Assembly (NCBI RefSeq): GCF_029544075.1
Contig: NZ_JAJQJH010000005.1
Span: 62,001 to 126,000, forward strand
From: Chromohalobacter canadensis
GTDB lineage: Bacteria > Pseudomonadota > Gammaproteobacteria > Pseudomonadales > Halomonadaceae
Length of the DNA stretch: 64,000 nucleotides
Reading direction: 5' to 3'
Each line of letters opens with the position of its first letter. The first letter of the stretch is position 1. The notes beneath the pieces are model-generated. The model saw nothing but the letters and a program-made list of their open reading frames with translations. It was not told where the DNA came from and searched no databases. The translations under genes were made by a program, and so were the position numbers. Shown here in pieces: positions 27,352 through 37,117 of this stretch.

Positions 27352-28353
27352 TCAGCGATTGAGAATGTAACGGCGTACCGCGGCATTGTGCTCGGCCAGC
27401 GTACTGGAAAAATGATGCGAGCCATCGCCTTGGGAGACGAAATACAAGGCATCCCCAGGAGCCGGGTTCACGGCCGCTTGCAACGACCCCGCACCCGGCA
27501 TGGCAATCGGTGTCGGCGGTAGTCCGTCAATCACATAGGTGTTATAGGGCGTCTCGCGACGCAGATCGGCACGCGTGATGTTGCCATCATAGTCGTCTCC
27601 CATGCCGTAAATTACCGTGGGATCGGTCTGCAGCCGCATGCCGCTTTCGAGGCGCCGCGTGAAGACGCCGGCAATCTTGCGTCGTTCTTCCGGCACGCCC
27701 GTCTCGCGTTCGATCAACGATGCCAGGATGAGCGCGTCGTAGGCGCTGTCGATGGGCAAGTCGTCATGCCGTTGTGCCCAGACATCTTCCAGAATGGCAT
27801 CCATACGCTCGTAAGCGCGACGCAATACCTCAAGGTCCGTCATCCCTTTATGGTAGCGATACGTATCGGGGAAAAAACGTCCCTCAGGATATTCGCTCTC
27901 GTGCCCCAAGGCCGCCATGACCTCGTCATCGCTCATGCCTCGAGTACGATGTTCTAGCTTGGCAGCGGCATCCAGTTCACGACGCATCTGCGCGAACGTC
28001 CACCCTTCGGGAATGGTAAACTGATAAGACACGACATTGTCGCTGGAAAGCCGCGCCACCATGTCGTTGCCGCTCATCCCGGGGTCTAGTTCGAACTCGC
28101 CGGAACGCAATCCATTAACCTCGTCGGGCGAGAGCCGTGCCAGAACGCGATACGGCCAGGTAGCGTCGATAATGCCGCGCTCTTTGAGTTCACCGATGAC
28201 ACGCAAGAACCCCGCACCACGCGGCACTTCGTAAATCGCCGTTTCATCGAGAGCCAGCGGAGCCGCCAGGCGGGATTGCCAATACTGATAGGCCCCCAAC
28301 ATGGCCACGCCAGCCAGTACCGCAATCCCTATGAAAACCTTCACCACTCGCAT
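27352..28353 (-). CDS. mltG: Endolytic murein transglycosylase MltG (YceG)
   Basis: Inner-membrane lytic transglycosylase thought to terminate nascent peptidoglycan strands. The 333-aa protein has an N-terminal membrane helix at about residues 4-23 and a YceG domain with the catalytic glutamate in ILASLIERETG near 210. The conserved LQTDPTVIYG, YNTYVIDGLPPTPIAMPG and ALYFVSQGDGSHHFS stretches are all present. I chose the ATG at 28353 (AAGG 7 nt upstream); a GTG at 28371 overlapping the pabC stop is an alternative. Confidence 0.92.
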   Translation of the reverse strand: MRVVKVFIGIAVLAGVAMLGAYQYWQSRLAAPLALDETAIYEVPRGAGFLRVIGELKERGIIDATWPYRVLARLSPDEVNGLRSGEFELDPGMSGNDMVARLSSDNVVSYQFTIPEGWTFAQMRRELDAAAKLEHRTRGMSDDEVMAALGHESEYPEGRFFPDTYRYHKGMTDLEVLRRAYERMDAILEDVWAQRHDDLPIDSAYDALILASLIERETGVPEERRKIAGVFTRRLESGMRLQTDPTVIYGMGDDYDGNITRADLRRETPYNTYVIDGLPPTPIAMPGAGSLQAAVNPAPGDALYFVSQGDGSHHFSSTLAEHNAAVRRYILNR

Positions 28354-28367
28354 GTCGATACCTTGTC

Positions 28368-29183
28368 TCACGCCTCATCGAAGGCGTCATGGGGATAGCC
28401 CAGCAGTCGGTGGGCATGCTGTTGCAGATGCCGATGCGCGGTATGTACCTCCCACCGTTTCAGGCAGGTACCGTCAGCATCGTCCAACTGTCTCAGGGGC
28501 CACACCCCCTGAACCGAATTGAGGACCCAGACCGCATCGGCTTCCCTCAACGCCTCGACCCCAGCTCCGCGCGTGTGGATCGGCAAGCGCTCGCGCAACG
28601 CCGCCAGCAGCGTACCCTCCACACCACATGCGCTCAGGTCGGGGGTTTCGAGAATACCGTGCCGCCGCCACACCAGGTTCATGCTGGTCGCCTCGACGAG
28701 CTGATCGTACTGATCGCACAACACCCCCTCGGCAACCTCGGGATCGCACCACTCACGACGCGCCATGACGTTCTCGAGGCGATTGAGATGCTTGATGCCT
28801 GCCAATAAAGGCTGGTGCCCCACGCGCAGCCGGCACAGGCGCACTCGTACGCCATCGCGCCAATACGCAGACTGTGGCGTGAATGGCATACACCGCCAAC
28901 GCAGACGCGGTGTGGGCGATTCGGGAGATGCGTAACCACGCCCACCGCTGCCACGGGTCACGAGCAGCTTGAGCACGAACAAGCCAGCCCTCGCCTGCCC
29001 CGGCAGGCTCGCCAAGGTCTGTGTATCCGGCAATGGAATTTCCAGCCGCTCGGCACCGCGTGCCAGTCGCCTAAGATGCGCATCCCACAATAAAGGATGG
29101 CCATCACGCACGAGGACGGTCTCAAAGAGACCGTCCCCATAAGCGAAGCCGCGATCGTCGAACGGCACTGCCTCGTCAGCCAT
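28368..29183 (-). CDS. pabC: Aminodeoxychorismate lyase
   Basis: PLP enzyme converting 4-amino-4-deoxychorismate to p-aminobenzoate and pyruvate for folate synthesis. It is a 271-aa class IV aminotransferase fold protein with FDDRGFAYGDGLFETV at the start and the PLP lysine K131 in LLAGIKHLNRLENV. The start at 29183 is the family start; upstream in-frame codons read through the end of fabF. It lies between fabF and mltG, the standard order. Confidence 0.93.
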   Translation of the reverse strand: MADEAVPFDDRGFAYGDGLFETVLVRDGHPLLWDAHLRRLARGAERLEIPLPDTQTLASLPGQARAGLFVLKLLVTRGSGGRGYASPESPTPRLRWRCMPFTPQSAYWRDGVRVRLCRLRVGHQPLLAGIKHLNRLENVMARREWCDPEVAEGVLCDQYDQLVEATSMNLVWRRHGILETPDLSACGVEGTLLAALRERLPIHTRGAGVEALREADAVWVLNSVQGVWPLRQLDDADGTCLKRWEVHTAHRHLQQHAHRLLGYPHDAFDEA

Positions 29184-29188
29184 GGCGC

Positions 29189-30421
29189 CTAAACGCGGCC
29201 GAAGATCAGTGACCCATTGGTGCCGCCGAAGCCGAAGGAATTCGACAAGCTGTACGTCACCGGCATCTCGCGCGCCTCGTTGGGCACATAATCTAGCGTG
29301 CATCCCTCGTCGGGATCTTCGAGGTTGATGGTGGGTGGCGCAACGTTATCGCGGATGGCCAGCACGCTGAAAATCGCCTCGACAGCGCCAGCGGCTCCCA
29401 GCAGATGACCGATCATCGACTTCGTGGAGCTGACCGCTACGGATTTGGCCGCATCGCCCATGACGCGCTCCACGGCCTGGCTCTCGGCGACATCGCCCGC
29501 CTGGGTCGAGGTCCCGTGCGCGTTGATGTAATCCAACTCGCCGGCATCGATAGCGGCGTCCTTGACGGCATTGCGCATGGCCATTTCCGCTCCCTGACCG
29601 TTGGGCGCGGTCATATGGTAGGCGTCATCGCTCATGCCAAAGCCCAGCAGCTCGGCATAGATGGGCGCGCCACGCTGCTTGGCATGCTCGTACTCCTCAA
29701 GCACCAGTACCCCCGCACCATCGGAGAGCACGAAGCCATCCCGTTCGCGGTCCCAGGGGCGGCTCGCCGCGGCGGGGTCGTCATTACGCGTGGATAGTGC
29801 ACGTGCCGACGAGAAGCCACCCAAGCCCAGCGGTGTAGTGGCCATTTCGGCTCCCCCGCAGACCATGGCATCCGCATCGCCATAGGCAATGGTGCGCGCC
29901 GCATAGCCAATGTTGTGCGTCCCCGTGGTACAAGCAGTGGTAATGGCGATGTTGGGGCCACGAAAGCCATGCTGAATCGCCAGGTTGCCGGAGATCATAT
30001 TGATGATCGATCCGGGTACGAAAAACGGCGAAATTTTGCGCGGTCCACCGCGATTCAAGGCATTGTGGTTATGCTCGATCATCGGCAACCCCCCTATGCC
30101 TGAACCGATCGCCACACCGATACGATCGGCGTTCTCGCCATTGCCCTCCAGCCCAGCATCGGCGATGGCCTGACCCGCCGCCGCGATCCCGTACTGAATG
30201 AACAAATCCATCTTGCGCGCTTCTTTGGGATTCAGGTAAGGACTGATGTCGAAGTCCTTCACCGAACCGCCAAAACGCGTATTGAATCCCGTGGTGTCGA
30301 AGTGTTCGATCGGTGCGATGCCACTCTTGCCCGCCAGGATGTTGTCCCAGCTTTCCTTGACATTGTTACCGACCGGGGTCACCAGACCCAGTCCGGTTAC
30401 CACGACCCTTTTACGAGGCAT
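29189..30421 (-). CDS. fabF: 3-oxoacyl-[acyl-carrier-protein] synthase II
   Basis: Condensing enzyme of fatty acid elongation. In the 410-aa protein the active-site Cys is C164 in [11 protein letters not shown], with histidines in [11 protein letters not shown] and [21 protein letters not shown] lies 5 nt before the ATG at 30421; the longer open frame extends 32 codons without support. It follows acpP across a terminator-containing gap and precedes pabC. Confidence 0.96.
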   Translation of the reverse strand: MPRKRVVVTGLGLVTPVGNNVKESWDNILAGKSGIAPIEHFDTTGFNTRFGGSVKDFDISPYLNPKEARKMDLFIQYGIAAAGQAIADAGLEGNGENADRIGVAIGSGIGGLPMIEHNHNALNRGGPRKISPFFVPGSIINMISGNLAIQHGFRGPNIAITTACTTGTHNIGYAARTIAYGDADAMVCGGAEMATTPLGLGGFSSARALSTRNDDPAAASRPWDRERDGFVLSDGAGVLVLEEYEHAKQRGAPIYAELLGFGMSDDAYHMTAPNGQGAEMAMRNAVKDAAIDAGELDYINAHGTSTQAGDVAESQAVERVMGDAAKSVAVSSTKSMIGHLLGAAGAVEAIFSVLAIRDNVAPPTINLEDPDEGCTLDYVPNEAREMPVTYSLSNSFGFGGTNGSLIFGRV

Positions 30422-30523
30422 CAGCTCTCCTCCAGACTTGCGAGTTGGCACGGCAGTGCCGTGTTTGGCGCGCATTATACCCGAAACACCGACGGGATGG
30501 AGACCGCACGCATGCACAAACGA

Positions 30524-30555
30524 CGAAGGCCGCCCTGATGACAGAGCGGCCTTCG
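30524..30555 (-). terminator. Terminator-like hairpin after acpP
   Basis: Perfect 10-bp inverted repeat CGAAGGCCGC/GCGGCCTTCG with a 12-nt loop, then TCGTTTGTG on the minus strand, 40 bp after the acpP stop. It probably attenuates read-through into fabF and allows acpP to be expressed at a higher level. Confidence 0.65.
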
Positions 30556-30594
30556 CGAGTCGATGTCGAACCGGGCGACCCGGTACCGCTCTAC

Positions 30595-30828
30595 TTACTG
30601 GTGAGCGACGACGTAATCGATCGCTTCCTGAACGGTCGTGATCTTCTCGGCTTCTTCGTCGGGAATCTCGGTGTCGAATTCTTCTTCGAGCGCCATCACC
30701 AGCTCGACAGTGTCCAGCGAGTCGGCGCCGAGATCCTCGGTGAAGGAAGACGTGTTCTGGATGTCTTCTTCCTTGACGTTCAGGCGCTCAGCCACAACCT
30801 TCTTCACGCGCTCTTCGATGGTGCTCAT
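30595..30828 (-). CDS. acpP: Acyl carrier protein
   Basis: Small acidic carrier of growing fatty acyl chains, 77 aa. The phosphopantetheine attachment serine is S37 in the [19 protein letters not shown] motif. It lies between fabG and fabF and is followed by a hairpin, the common gammaproteobacterial layout. It is strongly acidic, as expected. Confidence 0.98.
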   Translation of the reverse strand: MSTIEERVKKVVAERLNVKEEDIQNTSSFTEDLGADSLDTVELVMALEEEFDTEIPDEEAEKITTVQEAIDYVVAHQ

Positions 30829-30926
30829 TCTCTTGTTACTCCTAGTGGTACGAATCCGCTAGCTCTGAAAAGCTGCGGCTAGTTTATAGACCGCTCCCAG
30901 ACGACGCAACAGCGCCTTGGAGAGCG

Positions 30927-31670
30927 TCAACGCATATTCATGCCGCCGTTGACCTGCAGCGTCTCACCGGTAATGTAGCCGGCATTGTCGCTGGTGAGAA
31001 AGCCCACGGCAGCGGCAATTTCCTCGGGAGCACCCAAACGCGACAGCGGAATCTGTCCCAACAACGCTTCATGCTGGGCCTCGGGTAGCGCCTGCGTCAT
31101 GTCGGTGGCAATGAAACCCGGCGCGACACTATTGACGGTAATGCCACGCGAGGCGACTTCACGCGCCAGGGAACGAGAAAACCCTTCCATGCCAGCCTTG
31201 GCCGCCGCATAGTTGGTCTGTCCCAGATTGCCCATGCTGGCGACTACCGAGCTGATACTGACGATACGCCCGAAACGCGCCTTGGTCATGCCACGCACGC
31301 ACGCTTTGGTGACGCGATAAAGCGACTTGAGATTGGTGTCGAGCACCGCATCCCATTCGTCTTCTTTCATGCGCATCAGCAGATTGTCGCGCGTAATGCC
31401 GGCATTGTTGACCAGTATGGTCGGTGCACCGAACTCGTCGCCAATCGCTTTGATCAGGCTCTCGACGCTAGCCTGGTCAGTGACGTCGAGCACGCGACCA
31501 GCGCCCTCGACATCGTGCGCCTTTAGATCGGCATCGATCTTGTCGGCACCGGATTGGCTGGTGGCAGTACCGATCACCACACGTCCTTGACGGCCCAGCT
31601 CACGGGCGATCGCCTGTCCAATGCCACGACTGGCACCGGTGACCAGGGCTATCCTGCGTTCGCTTGTCAT
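30927..31670 (-). CDS. fabG: 3-oxoacyl-[acyl-carrier-protein] reductase
   Basis: NADPH-dependent short-chain dehydrogenase of fatty acid elongation. In the 247-aa protein the cofactor motif TGASRGIG covers residues 11-18, the catalytic Ser-Tyr-Lys is in ISSVVASMGNLGQTNYAAAK, and NNAG lies near 86. I chose the ATG at 31670 with GGGAA upstream rather than start codons overlapping the fabD stop 7 codons earlier. It lies between fabD and acpP. Confidence 0.95.
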   Translation of the reverse strand: MTSERRIALVTGASRGIGQAIARELGRQGRVVIGTATSQSGADKIDADLKAHDVEGAGRVLDVTDQASVESLIKAIGDEFGAPTILVNNAGITRDNLLMRMKEDEWDAVLDTNLKSLYRVTKACVRGMTKARFGRIVSISSVVASMGNLGQTNYAAAKAGMEGFSRSLAREVASRGITVNSVAPGFIATDMTQALPEAQHEALLGQIPLSRLGAPEEIAAAVGFLTSDNAGYITGETLQVNGGMNMR

Positions 31671-31690
31671 CTGGTTTCCCGCATTCATCA

Positions 31691-32647
31691 CTAAGACTGC
31701 TCCCCTTCGCTACGCGCCAATTCCAGTGCGCTCTCGAGCGATTCGGGGTCGTTGACGGCAAGCCCCTTGGCTTGGCGTTGAATTCGCTTATTGAGTCCGG
31801 TCAGAACCTTACCCGGGCCACATTCGACAAAGACCCGAGCGCCACGTTCATACATGGCGTTGATGCAATCCGTCCAACGTACCGGTCGATAAAGCTGCTC
31901 GACGAGACGCTGACTGAGCGTTTGAACATCTTCATGCGCAAGCGCATCGACATTCTGTACCACCGTATAGCGTGGCGTTCTGAGATCGAGTCGATCGATT
32001 TCCGCTGCGAGGCGCTCGGCAGCCGGCTGCATCAAGTTGCAATGCGAGGGCACCGACACCGGCAGTTGCAAGGCCCGCTTGGCGCCAGCTTCCTGGCACA
32101 AGCCAATGGCCCGTTCAACGGCGGCTTTGTCGCCCGCAATCACGACCTGCCCCGGGGCATTATAGTTGACCGCCGCGACCACTTCACCTTGCGCTGCCTC
32201 ACGACATGCCGTCTCGACCGTCGCATCATCGAGACCCAGCACCGCCGCCATCGCGCCACGGCCTTCCGGTACCGCTGCCTGCATCGCCTCACCGCGCAGA
32301 CGCACCAGGCGCACGCCTTCCGCAAAGCTGATGACACCGGCACATACCATGGCGCTGTATTCACCCAGACTATGCCCCGCCATCACCAGAGGGCGAGGGC
32401 CCTCAAGCTCTTGCCAGACGCGCCAGATCGCGACGCTAGAGGTCAGCAGCGCAGGTTGCGTGCAGGCGGTAGCGTTCAAGGCGCTCTCGGGGCCTTCTTG
32501 CACGACTTTCCAGAGGTCGTAACCTAACGCACCGGACGCTTCGTCGAACGTGGTCCGCACGACGCTGTAACGCTCGGCCAGCTCCCTCAGCATGCCGACC
32601 TGCTGGGAGCCCTGCCCCGGAAAGACGAGGGCGAGGGATTGTGTCAT
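31691..32647 (-). CDS. fabD: Malonyl-CoA:ACP transacylase
   Basis: Loads malonate from CoA onto ACP. In the 318-aa protein the FPGQGSQ oxyanion region covers residues 9-15 and the active-site serine is S93 in GHSLGEYSA. The ATG at 32647 has AAGGTGA upstream; a GTG three codons earlier lies inside that site. It starts just inside the gap after plsX (5 bp) and is followed by fabG. Confidence 0.96.
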   Translation of the reverse strand: MTQSLALVFPGQGSQQVGMLRELAERYSVVRTTFDEASGALGYDLWKVVQEGPESALNATACTQPALLTSSVAIWRVWQELEGPRPLVMAGHSLGEYSAMVCAGVISFAEGVRLVRLRGEAMQAAVPEGRGAMAAVLGLDDATVETACREAAQGEVVAAVNYNAPGQVVIAGDKAAVERAIGLCQEAGAKRALQLPVSVPSHCNLMQPAAERLAAEIDRLDLRTPRYTVVQNVDALAHEDVQTLSQRLVEQLYRPVRWTDCINAMYERGARVFVECGPGKVLTGLNKRIQRQAKGLAVNDPESLESALELARSEGEQS

Positions 32648-32652
32648 GACAG

Positions 32653-33792
32653 TCACCTTTGAGGATGGGAGTCGTCGGGTTGAGCATCGCTCGCTAACCC
32701 ACTATCCGCTCGACCGCTATCGGGGTCGACCGAGAGGATAGAAGGCTCAGGGCGCACCGCATCGCTCAACTCCCGTGCCAGATGCGAAGGCAAGTCCATG
32801 TCGACCTCGCGCACCGCGCGTGAAATAGCATAGGCAAAGCCTTTGACGTCTGCCCCGCCATGACTCTTGACGATGATACCCGACAGCCCCAGCAGACTCG
32901 CGCCATTATAGCGCACCGGGTCGAGCCGCCGCTTGAGACGAAGTAACGCAGGCCTTGCCATGGCACGTACCACGCGCGTGGTCAGATGCGCCTCGAACGT
33001 CTCCTGCAGGCGCGACAGCAACATCGTCGCCAAACCCTCGCTGGCTTTCAGGATCGCATTGCCCACGAAACCGTCGCACACCACGACATCTGCCGCCCCC
33101 GAGAAGACGCCATCGCCTTCGAGGTAGCCGATATACTCGAAGCCATAACCATCTCGATGGCACACCACGCCTTGGCGCAGATACTCATCCGCTTCGCGTA
33201 CGCTGGGCACGCCTTTATTGGCTTCAACACCAATATTCAAGAGCGCCACACGCGGTGTCGCCACATCATCGATCACCCGCGCCATGATCGCGCCCATACG
33301 CGCAAAATCGACCAAATGACGAGCCTGGACACCGACGTTGGCACCCAGGTCGAGCAGATAACACTGCCCGCCGCCCTGAGTTGGCACCGCCGTGCTGATG
33401 GCGGGCCGGGCAATACCCTTGACCGTGCCCAATTCACGCCTTGACAACGCCATCAGCGCTCCAGTGTTCCCCGCACTGACGCAGGCATCCGCTTGGCCGT
33501 CGCGAACACTCGCGATGGCACCGAGCATGCTCGACCCATTGGCCTCACGCATAGCATTCGCTACCCGCATGGCCTGCGAAATGACACGCGGCGCGTGCTG
33601 CAGGACGAGACGGGAGCGATAGCCGGAAAGGCGTTTGGGAAGGGACTCTAGCTCGGCCTCCAAAGCGTCGCGAGGGCCGTGCATCTCAATCTCAAGATTC
33701 GAGTGCATGGCAAGCGCCTGGAGAGAGCCGATGACGGTGGCGCGGGGACCCAGGTCCCCGCCCATCGCATCGATAGCGATTCGCACGGTCAC
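32653..33792 (-). CDS. plsX: Phosphate acyltransferase PlsX
   Basis: Makes acyl-phosphate from acyl-ACP for phospholipid synthesis. The 379-aa protein has [12 protein letters not shown] at the N-terminus, [43 protein letters not shown] and the [11 protein letters not shown] motif. A Ser/Asp-rich tail of about 40 residues (LSDAVRPEP to HPQR) is longer than in E. coli. The start is GTG with a weak ribosome binding site, 18 bp after rpmF; a second GTG two codons inside is possible. Confidence 0.94.
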   Translation of the reverse strand: MTVRIAIDAMGGDLGPRATVIGSLQALAMHSNLEIEMHGPRDALEAELESLPKRLSGYRSRLVLQHAPRVISQAMRVANAMREANGSSMLGAIASVRDGQADACVSAGNTGALMALSRRELGTVKGIARPAISTAVPTQGGGQCYLLDLGANVGVQARHLVDFARMGAIMARVIDDVATPRVALLNIGVEANKGVPSVREADEYLRQGVVCHRDGYGFEYIGYLEGDGVFSGAADVVVCDGFVGNAILKASEGLATMLLSRLQETFEAHLTTRVVRAMARPALLRLKRRLDPVRYNGASLLGLSGIIVKSHGGADVKGFAYAISRAVREVDMDLPSHLARELSDAVRPEPSILSVDPDSGRADSGLASDAQPDDSHPQR

Positions 33793-33810
33793 GTGCGCGT
33801 CGACGACGTC

Positions 33811-33981
33811 TTAAACGTCGAAGACCTTGCGGCCACGGTAGAAGCCATCGGACGCCACGTGGTGACGACGATGCGTAGTACCGGTTTCCTTGTCTTGAGA
33901 CAGGGTCGGTGCGCTCAACGCATCGTGACTACGACGCATGCCACGCTTGGAACGGCTCTTGCGGACTTTTTGAACTGCCAT
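33811..33981 (-). CDS. rpmF: 50S ribosomal protein L32
   Basis: A 56-aa basic ribosomal protein starting [20 protein letters not shown], with the L32 end [15 protein letters not shown]. There are no cysteines, so it is the zinc-free form usual in gammaproteobacteria. It lies between yceD and plsX, the conserved yceD-rpmF-plsX order. The conserved start MAVQ and the position fix the frame. Confidence 0.97.
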   Translation of the reverse strand: MAVQKVRKSRSKRGMRRSHDALSAPTLSQDKETGTTHRRHHVASDGFYRGRKVFDV

Positions 33982-34010
33982 GGGTTACACTCCAGAGTGT
34001 CAACGATGAT

Positions 34011-34538
34011 TCAAAGTTTGCCTTTCAAGTTACGCAGCACCTCGAAAGGGCTTGCAGGACGCTGTTCCGATACCTCGGTATCAGCGCCGCTTTCCAGCTG
34101 GTCGCGCGAAACGGCGCAATCCGCCTCGTCATGATAAACCACCTGCGGCAGGCTGAGGATGAGCTCATCCTCAACGACCGGCAGAAGATTCAGCTGTTCG
34201 TTTTCCACCAAGACCGGTTCGTAATCGCTCGGCAACTCGCCCGCCAGGCTATCATCAGTGACAAGACCCAACAGAAAGCGACTCTCCAGCGTCACCGGCA
34301 TGAACTCCAGACAGCGTCTGCAAGGCACCTGCACATGCGCCAGGAGATGACCGTCCATGAGGCGCCGCCCTTGCGTATCGATATCGAAACTCAGGCGTAC
34401 CTCGCAGTCACCCTGCTGCGCGCCGATCTCTTCGCCAAGACGCTGCATCGCATCAAGCGCCGCTAGCCCTTCGAGACGTTCGCGATTGGCAGCGAGCTTG
34501 TAAGGCTCGACCTGCTTGGGGAGTCGTGTGGTTAACAT
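34011..34538 (-). CDS. yceD: YceD family protein (DUF177), large-subunit rRNA accumulation
   Basis: A 175-aa DUF177 protein. Family features are the CRRCLEF pair of cysteines near residue 93, QLNLLPVVEDELILSLP and DCAVSRDQ, and the C-terminal SPFEVLRNLKGKL. E. coli YceD affects 23S rRNA accumulation and is always beside rpmF (family knowledge). The start MLTTRLPKQVEPYKLA at 34538 fits the family; a longer open frame would cross the divergent maf gene. Confidence 0.9.
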   Translation of the reverse strand: MLTTRLPKQVEPYKLAANRERLEGLAALDAMQRLGEEIGAQQGDCEVRLSFDIDTQGRRLMDGHLLAHVQVPCRRCLEFMPVTLESRFLLGLVTDDSLAGELPSDYEPVLVENEQLNLLPVVEDELILSLPQVVYHDEADCAVSRDQLESGADTEVSEQRPASPFEVLRNLKGKL

Positions 34539-34660
34539 AGGCGCGCAATAATAGGGACTTGCCCCGACGCTGTCAAAACAAGCGCACTGTACAGAACCGA
34601 CTGGACGCGACAGACTGCGAATTGATACGCCAACCCGCCATCTTTTTTCCAGGAGACGCC

Positions 34661-35242
34661 ATGACTCGTCTTGTCCTCGCTTCCGGCTCCCGTTGGCGCC
34701 GCCAGCTTCTCGACCGTCTCGAACTGCCTTATGCGTGGGCCTCGCCGGATATCGATGAAACCCCTTACCCTCGCGAATCACCCCAGGCTCTGGTGCATCG
34801 CCTCGCACTAGGCAAGGCCACGGCACTCGCCGGCGAATATCCCGAACACTTGATCATCGGCTCGGATCAGGTCTGCCTGTTCGATGGTGAGATACTCGGC
34901 AAACCTGGCGACATGGCCACCGCCCGCGCCAACCTGCGCCGCTTTTCGGGCCGACATGTTCGCTTTCTAACCGGCATCGCCCTGATCGATACCGCCCACG
35001 CGCGCCATTGGGTCGATCATGAACGTTACGATGTCGTATTTCGCGAACTCAGCGACACCCAGATCGAGCGTTACGTCGAGAAGGAGCGCCCACTGGATAG
35101 TGCCGGCAGCTTTCGTATGGAAGGGTTGGGCATCACTCTCTTCGAACGCCTCGAAGGTCGTGACCCCAACACCCTGATCGGCCTGCCGCTGATACGCCTG
35201 TGTGAAATGCTGCGCGAGGCCGGTCTCGACCCACTGGGCTGA
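34661..35242 (+). CDS. yceF: Maf-family nucleotide pyrophosphatase (YceF type)
   Basis: House-cleaning pyrophosphatase, probably for 7-methyl-GTP as in YceF. The 193-aa protein has ASGSRWRRQLLDRL near the N-terminus, GSDQVCLFDGEILGKP in the middle, and the SAGSFRMEGLG and DPNTLIGLPL boxes. The ATG has AGGAG 6 nt upstream. It diverges from yceD-rpmF-plsX, its usual neighbours. The substrate is inferred from the subfamily only. Confidence 0.88.
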   Translation: MTRLVLASGSRWRRQLLDRLELPYAWASPDIDETPYPRESPQALVHRLALGKATALAGEYPEHLIIGSDQVCLFDGEILGKPGDMATARANLRRFSGRHVRFLTGIALIDTAHARHWVDHERYDVVFRELSDTQIERYVEKERPLDSAGSFRMEGLGITLFERLEGRDPNTLIGLPLIRLCEMLREAGLDPLG

Positions 35243-35273
35243 TACCGGCTTGGCGCCGTATTGCACCTGGCCG

Positions 35274-36353
35274 TCATTGCACCTGATAGCGCACGGGCGA
35301 CGCGTTGCTGGAGATCCCAGCCCACTCGGCCGCGACACGCCCCAACTGACGTGACAAGCGACTCAAGGGATCGAGCGCCGGCGTATAATCATGCAGTTGC
35401 ACATCATCGAAGCGCTCCCGAGACAACCCATCGAGACTCTCCAAGCCGTCGATCAGCCCCAAGTCGAGCGCTTGCTCCCCGGTCCAGACCAGGCCGGAAA
35501 AGAGCCTAGGATCGTCGGCCAAACGTGCGCCGCGCCCGTCCTTGACGTCTTCGATGAATTGACGGTGAGTGGTGTCCAACACGTCTTGCCAGAAATCTCG
35601 CTGCTCATCGCGCATCGGGGAGAAGGGATCGAGAAACGCCTTGTTGTCGCCGGCGGTAAAGACCCGGCGCTCGATTCCCAGCTTATCGATGGCCTCCTGC
35701 ATCCCGAAGCCGGAATAAATGACGCCGATGGAGCCCACCAGGCTCGCCGGGGCGGCATAGATATCGTCCGCCGCCGACGCTATGTAATAGGCACCGCTAG
35801 CGCCGATATCCTCGATCACTGCCACGACCGGCTTGTCGCCTTTTTTCGTCAAACGGCGCACTTCATCATATACGCGCTGTGATTGCACTGGGCTGCCACC
35901 GGGGCTATTGATATGCAGCACCACCGCCCGTGACGACGGCGCTTTCCATGCGGCACGCAGCCCTTCGATGATGCGCTCGGCACTGGCCTCCCCATCGGCA
36001 TCGATGACACCGTCGACCTCGACGACGCCCAGATGGGGTGCACCGACACCACCGGCCATGTCGCGATCGGTGAAGAATAACGCATACGCTGTCATCGCTA
36101 GCGACGACGCAATCAGCAGCACGACCACTAGACGAAAGAATAGCTTCCAGCGCCGTGAACGCCGCTGCTCGACGAGCACGCCGTCGATCCAGCGGTCGAG
36201 CATGCGCTGTTCGCGCAGGCGCCGCAGCTCACGCAAGCGGTCGGGGTCGCTTATCGCCTCTTCGTCAGACTCGTCGGCCTGGTTGCGTTCGCGCGACGCG
36301 CGCCCGACAGCGGGGCCCTGCGTCCAAGCGTCCTCGCGTTTATCGTCACTCAT
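35274..36353 (-). CDS. sppA: Signal peptide peptidase SppA, 36 kDa type
   Basis: Membrane-anchored serine protease that degrades cleaved signal peptides. The 359-aa protein has a charged cytoplasmic N-terminus, one membrane helix at about residues 70-94 and a protease domain with catalytic S186 in DIGASGAYYIAS and the probable lysine K238 in GDNKAFLDPFSP. HINSPGGSP and GSIGVIYSG are also typical. The ATG overlaps the stop of the HAD phosphatase gene (ATGA) with GGAGCG upstream. Confidence 0.93.
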   Translation of the reverse strand: MSDDKREDAWTQGPAVGRASRERNQADESDEEAISDPDRLRELRRLREQRMLDRWIDGVLVEQRRSRRWKLFFRLVVVLLIASSLAMTAYALFFTDRDMAGGVGAPHLGVVEVDGVIDADGEASAERIIEGLRAAWKAPSSRAVVLHINSPGGSPVQSQRVYDEVRRLTKKGDKPVVAVIEDIGASGAYYIASAADDIYAAPASLVGSIGVIYSGFGMQEAIDKLGIERRVFTAGDNKAFLDPFSPMRDEQRDFWQDVLDTTHRQFIEDVKDGRGARLADDPRLFSGLVWTGEQALDLGLIDGLESLDGLSRERFDDVQLHDYTPALDPLSRLSRQLGRVAAEWAGISSNASPVRYQVQ

Positions 36354-37060
36354 GAGATTTCGCTCCGACGCCCGATGCACTGTCCTGCATCGGGTACATC
36401 ATCGTGGTGATCCACATACAACCAATCCATCAGCGCCGTGAACGTATCGGCCATCAACACAGGTTCGCTACGCGCCAGGCGCTCGCGGGCATGAACGCCG
36501 TAGGTCACCGCCACGCGGTCCATACCCAATGCCCGTGCCATTTCCATGTCGTATTCGGTATCCCCGACCATCAACGCCTCCTCCGGCGCCAAGTCCGTCT
36601 CGGCCAGCAATTCCTCCAGCATGCGAGGGTGCGGCTTGGACAACGTTTCATCGGCCGTACGGCTAGCGTGGAACCATTCACCACTGCCTGTGCTCGTGAA
36701 AATGCGATCCAGACCACGGCGGCTCTTGCCGGTCGCCACTGCCAATCGCAGGTTCGACTCGCCGCGTAGGCGTGTCATGCCGGATGCCACCCCATCAAAG
36801 AAGCGCATCGGCTCCCGCTCAGCGGCAACGAAGTGTGCCGCGTAACGCTCGCGCAAAAGCTCACGTTGCTCCGCGGCCATGCCCGGACATAGCTTGGCGA
36901 TGGCCTCTGGAAGCCCCAGCCCAATAATGTCACGCACCTCCGCAGCCGACAGCGGTGTCCAGCCGATATCGTGCGCTGCTGCTTGCATGCAGGCGACGAT
37001 TCGCGCCGCGGAATCCATCAAGGTGCCATCCCAATCGAAGATCACTAAACGATAGCGCAA
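36350..37060 (-). CDS. HAD-superfamily hydrolase, phosphoglycolate phosphatase-like
   Basis: A 236-aa haloacid dehalogenase phosphatase, subfamily IA. The nucleophile and acid/base are D9 and D11 in FDWDGTLMDS, motif II is VATGKS near 109, motif III is KPHP near 141, and motif IV is MVGDTEYDMEMA near 163. It lies between rluC and sppA, where a gph-like HAD protein is conserved in Pseudomonas relatives. The true substrate is unknown. Confidence 0.9.
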   Translation of the reverse strand: MRYRLVIFDWDGTLMDSAARIVACMQAAAHDIGWTPLSAAEVRDIIGLGLPEAIAKLCPGMAAEQRELLRERYAAHFVAAEREPMRFFDGVASGMTRLRGESNLRLAVATGKSRRGLDRIFTSTGSGEWFHASRTADETLSKPHPRMLEELLAETDLAPEEALMVGDTEYDMEMARALGMDRVAVTYGVHARERLARSEPVLMADTFTALMDWLYVDHHDDVPDAGQCIGRRSEIS

Positions 37061-37117
37061 ACCACTCTCCCCTCATCGGCGTTATTCGAGGCCGCGCCCT
37101 CGCGACCCATTGGCCAA

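Noticed and set aside
34539-34826. N-terminal extension of YceD across the divergent maf start
   Set aside because: The extension is not conserved in character, overlaps maf, and the family start is at 34538.
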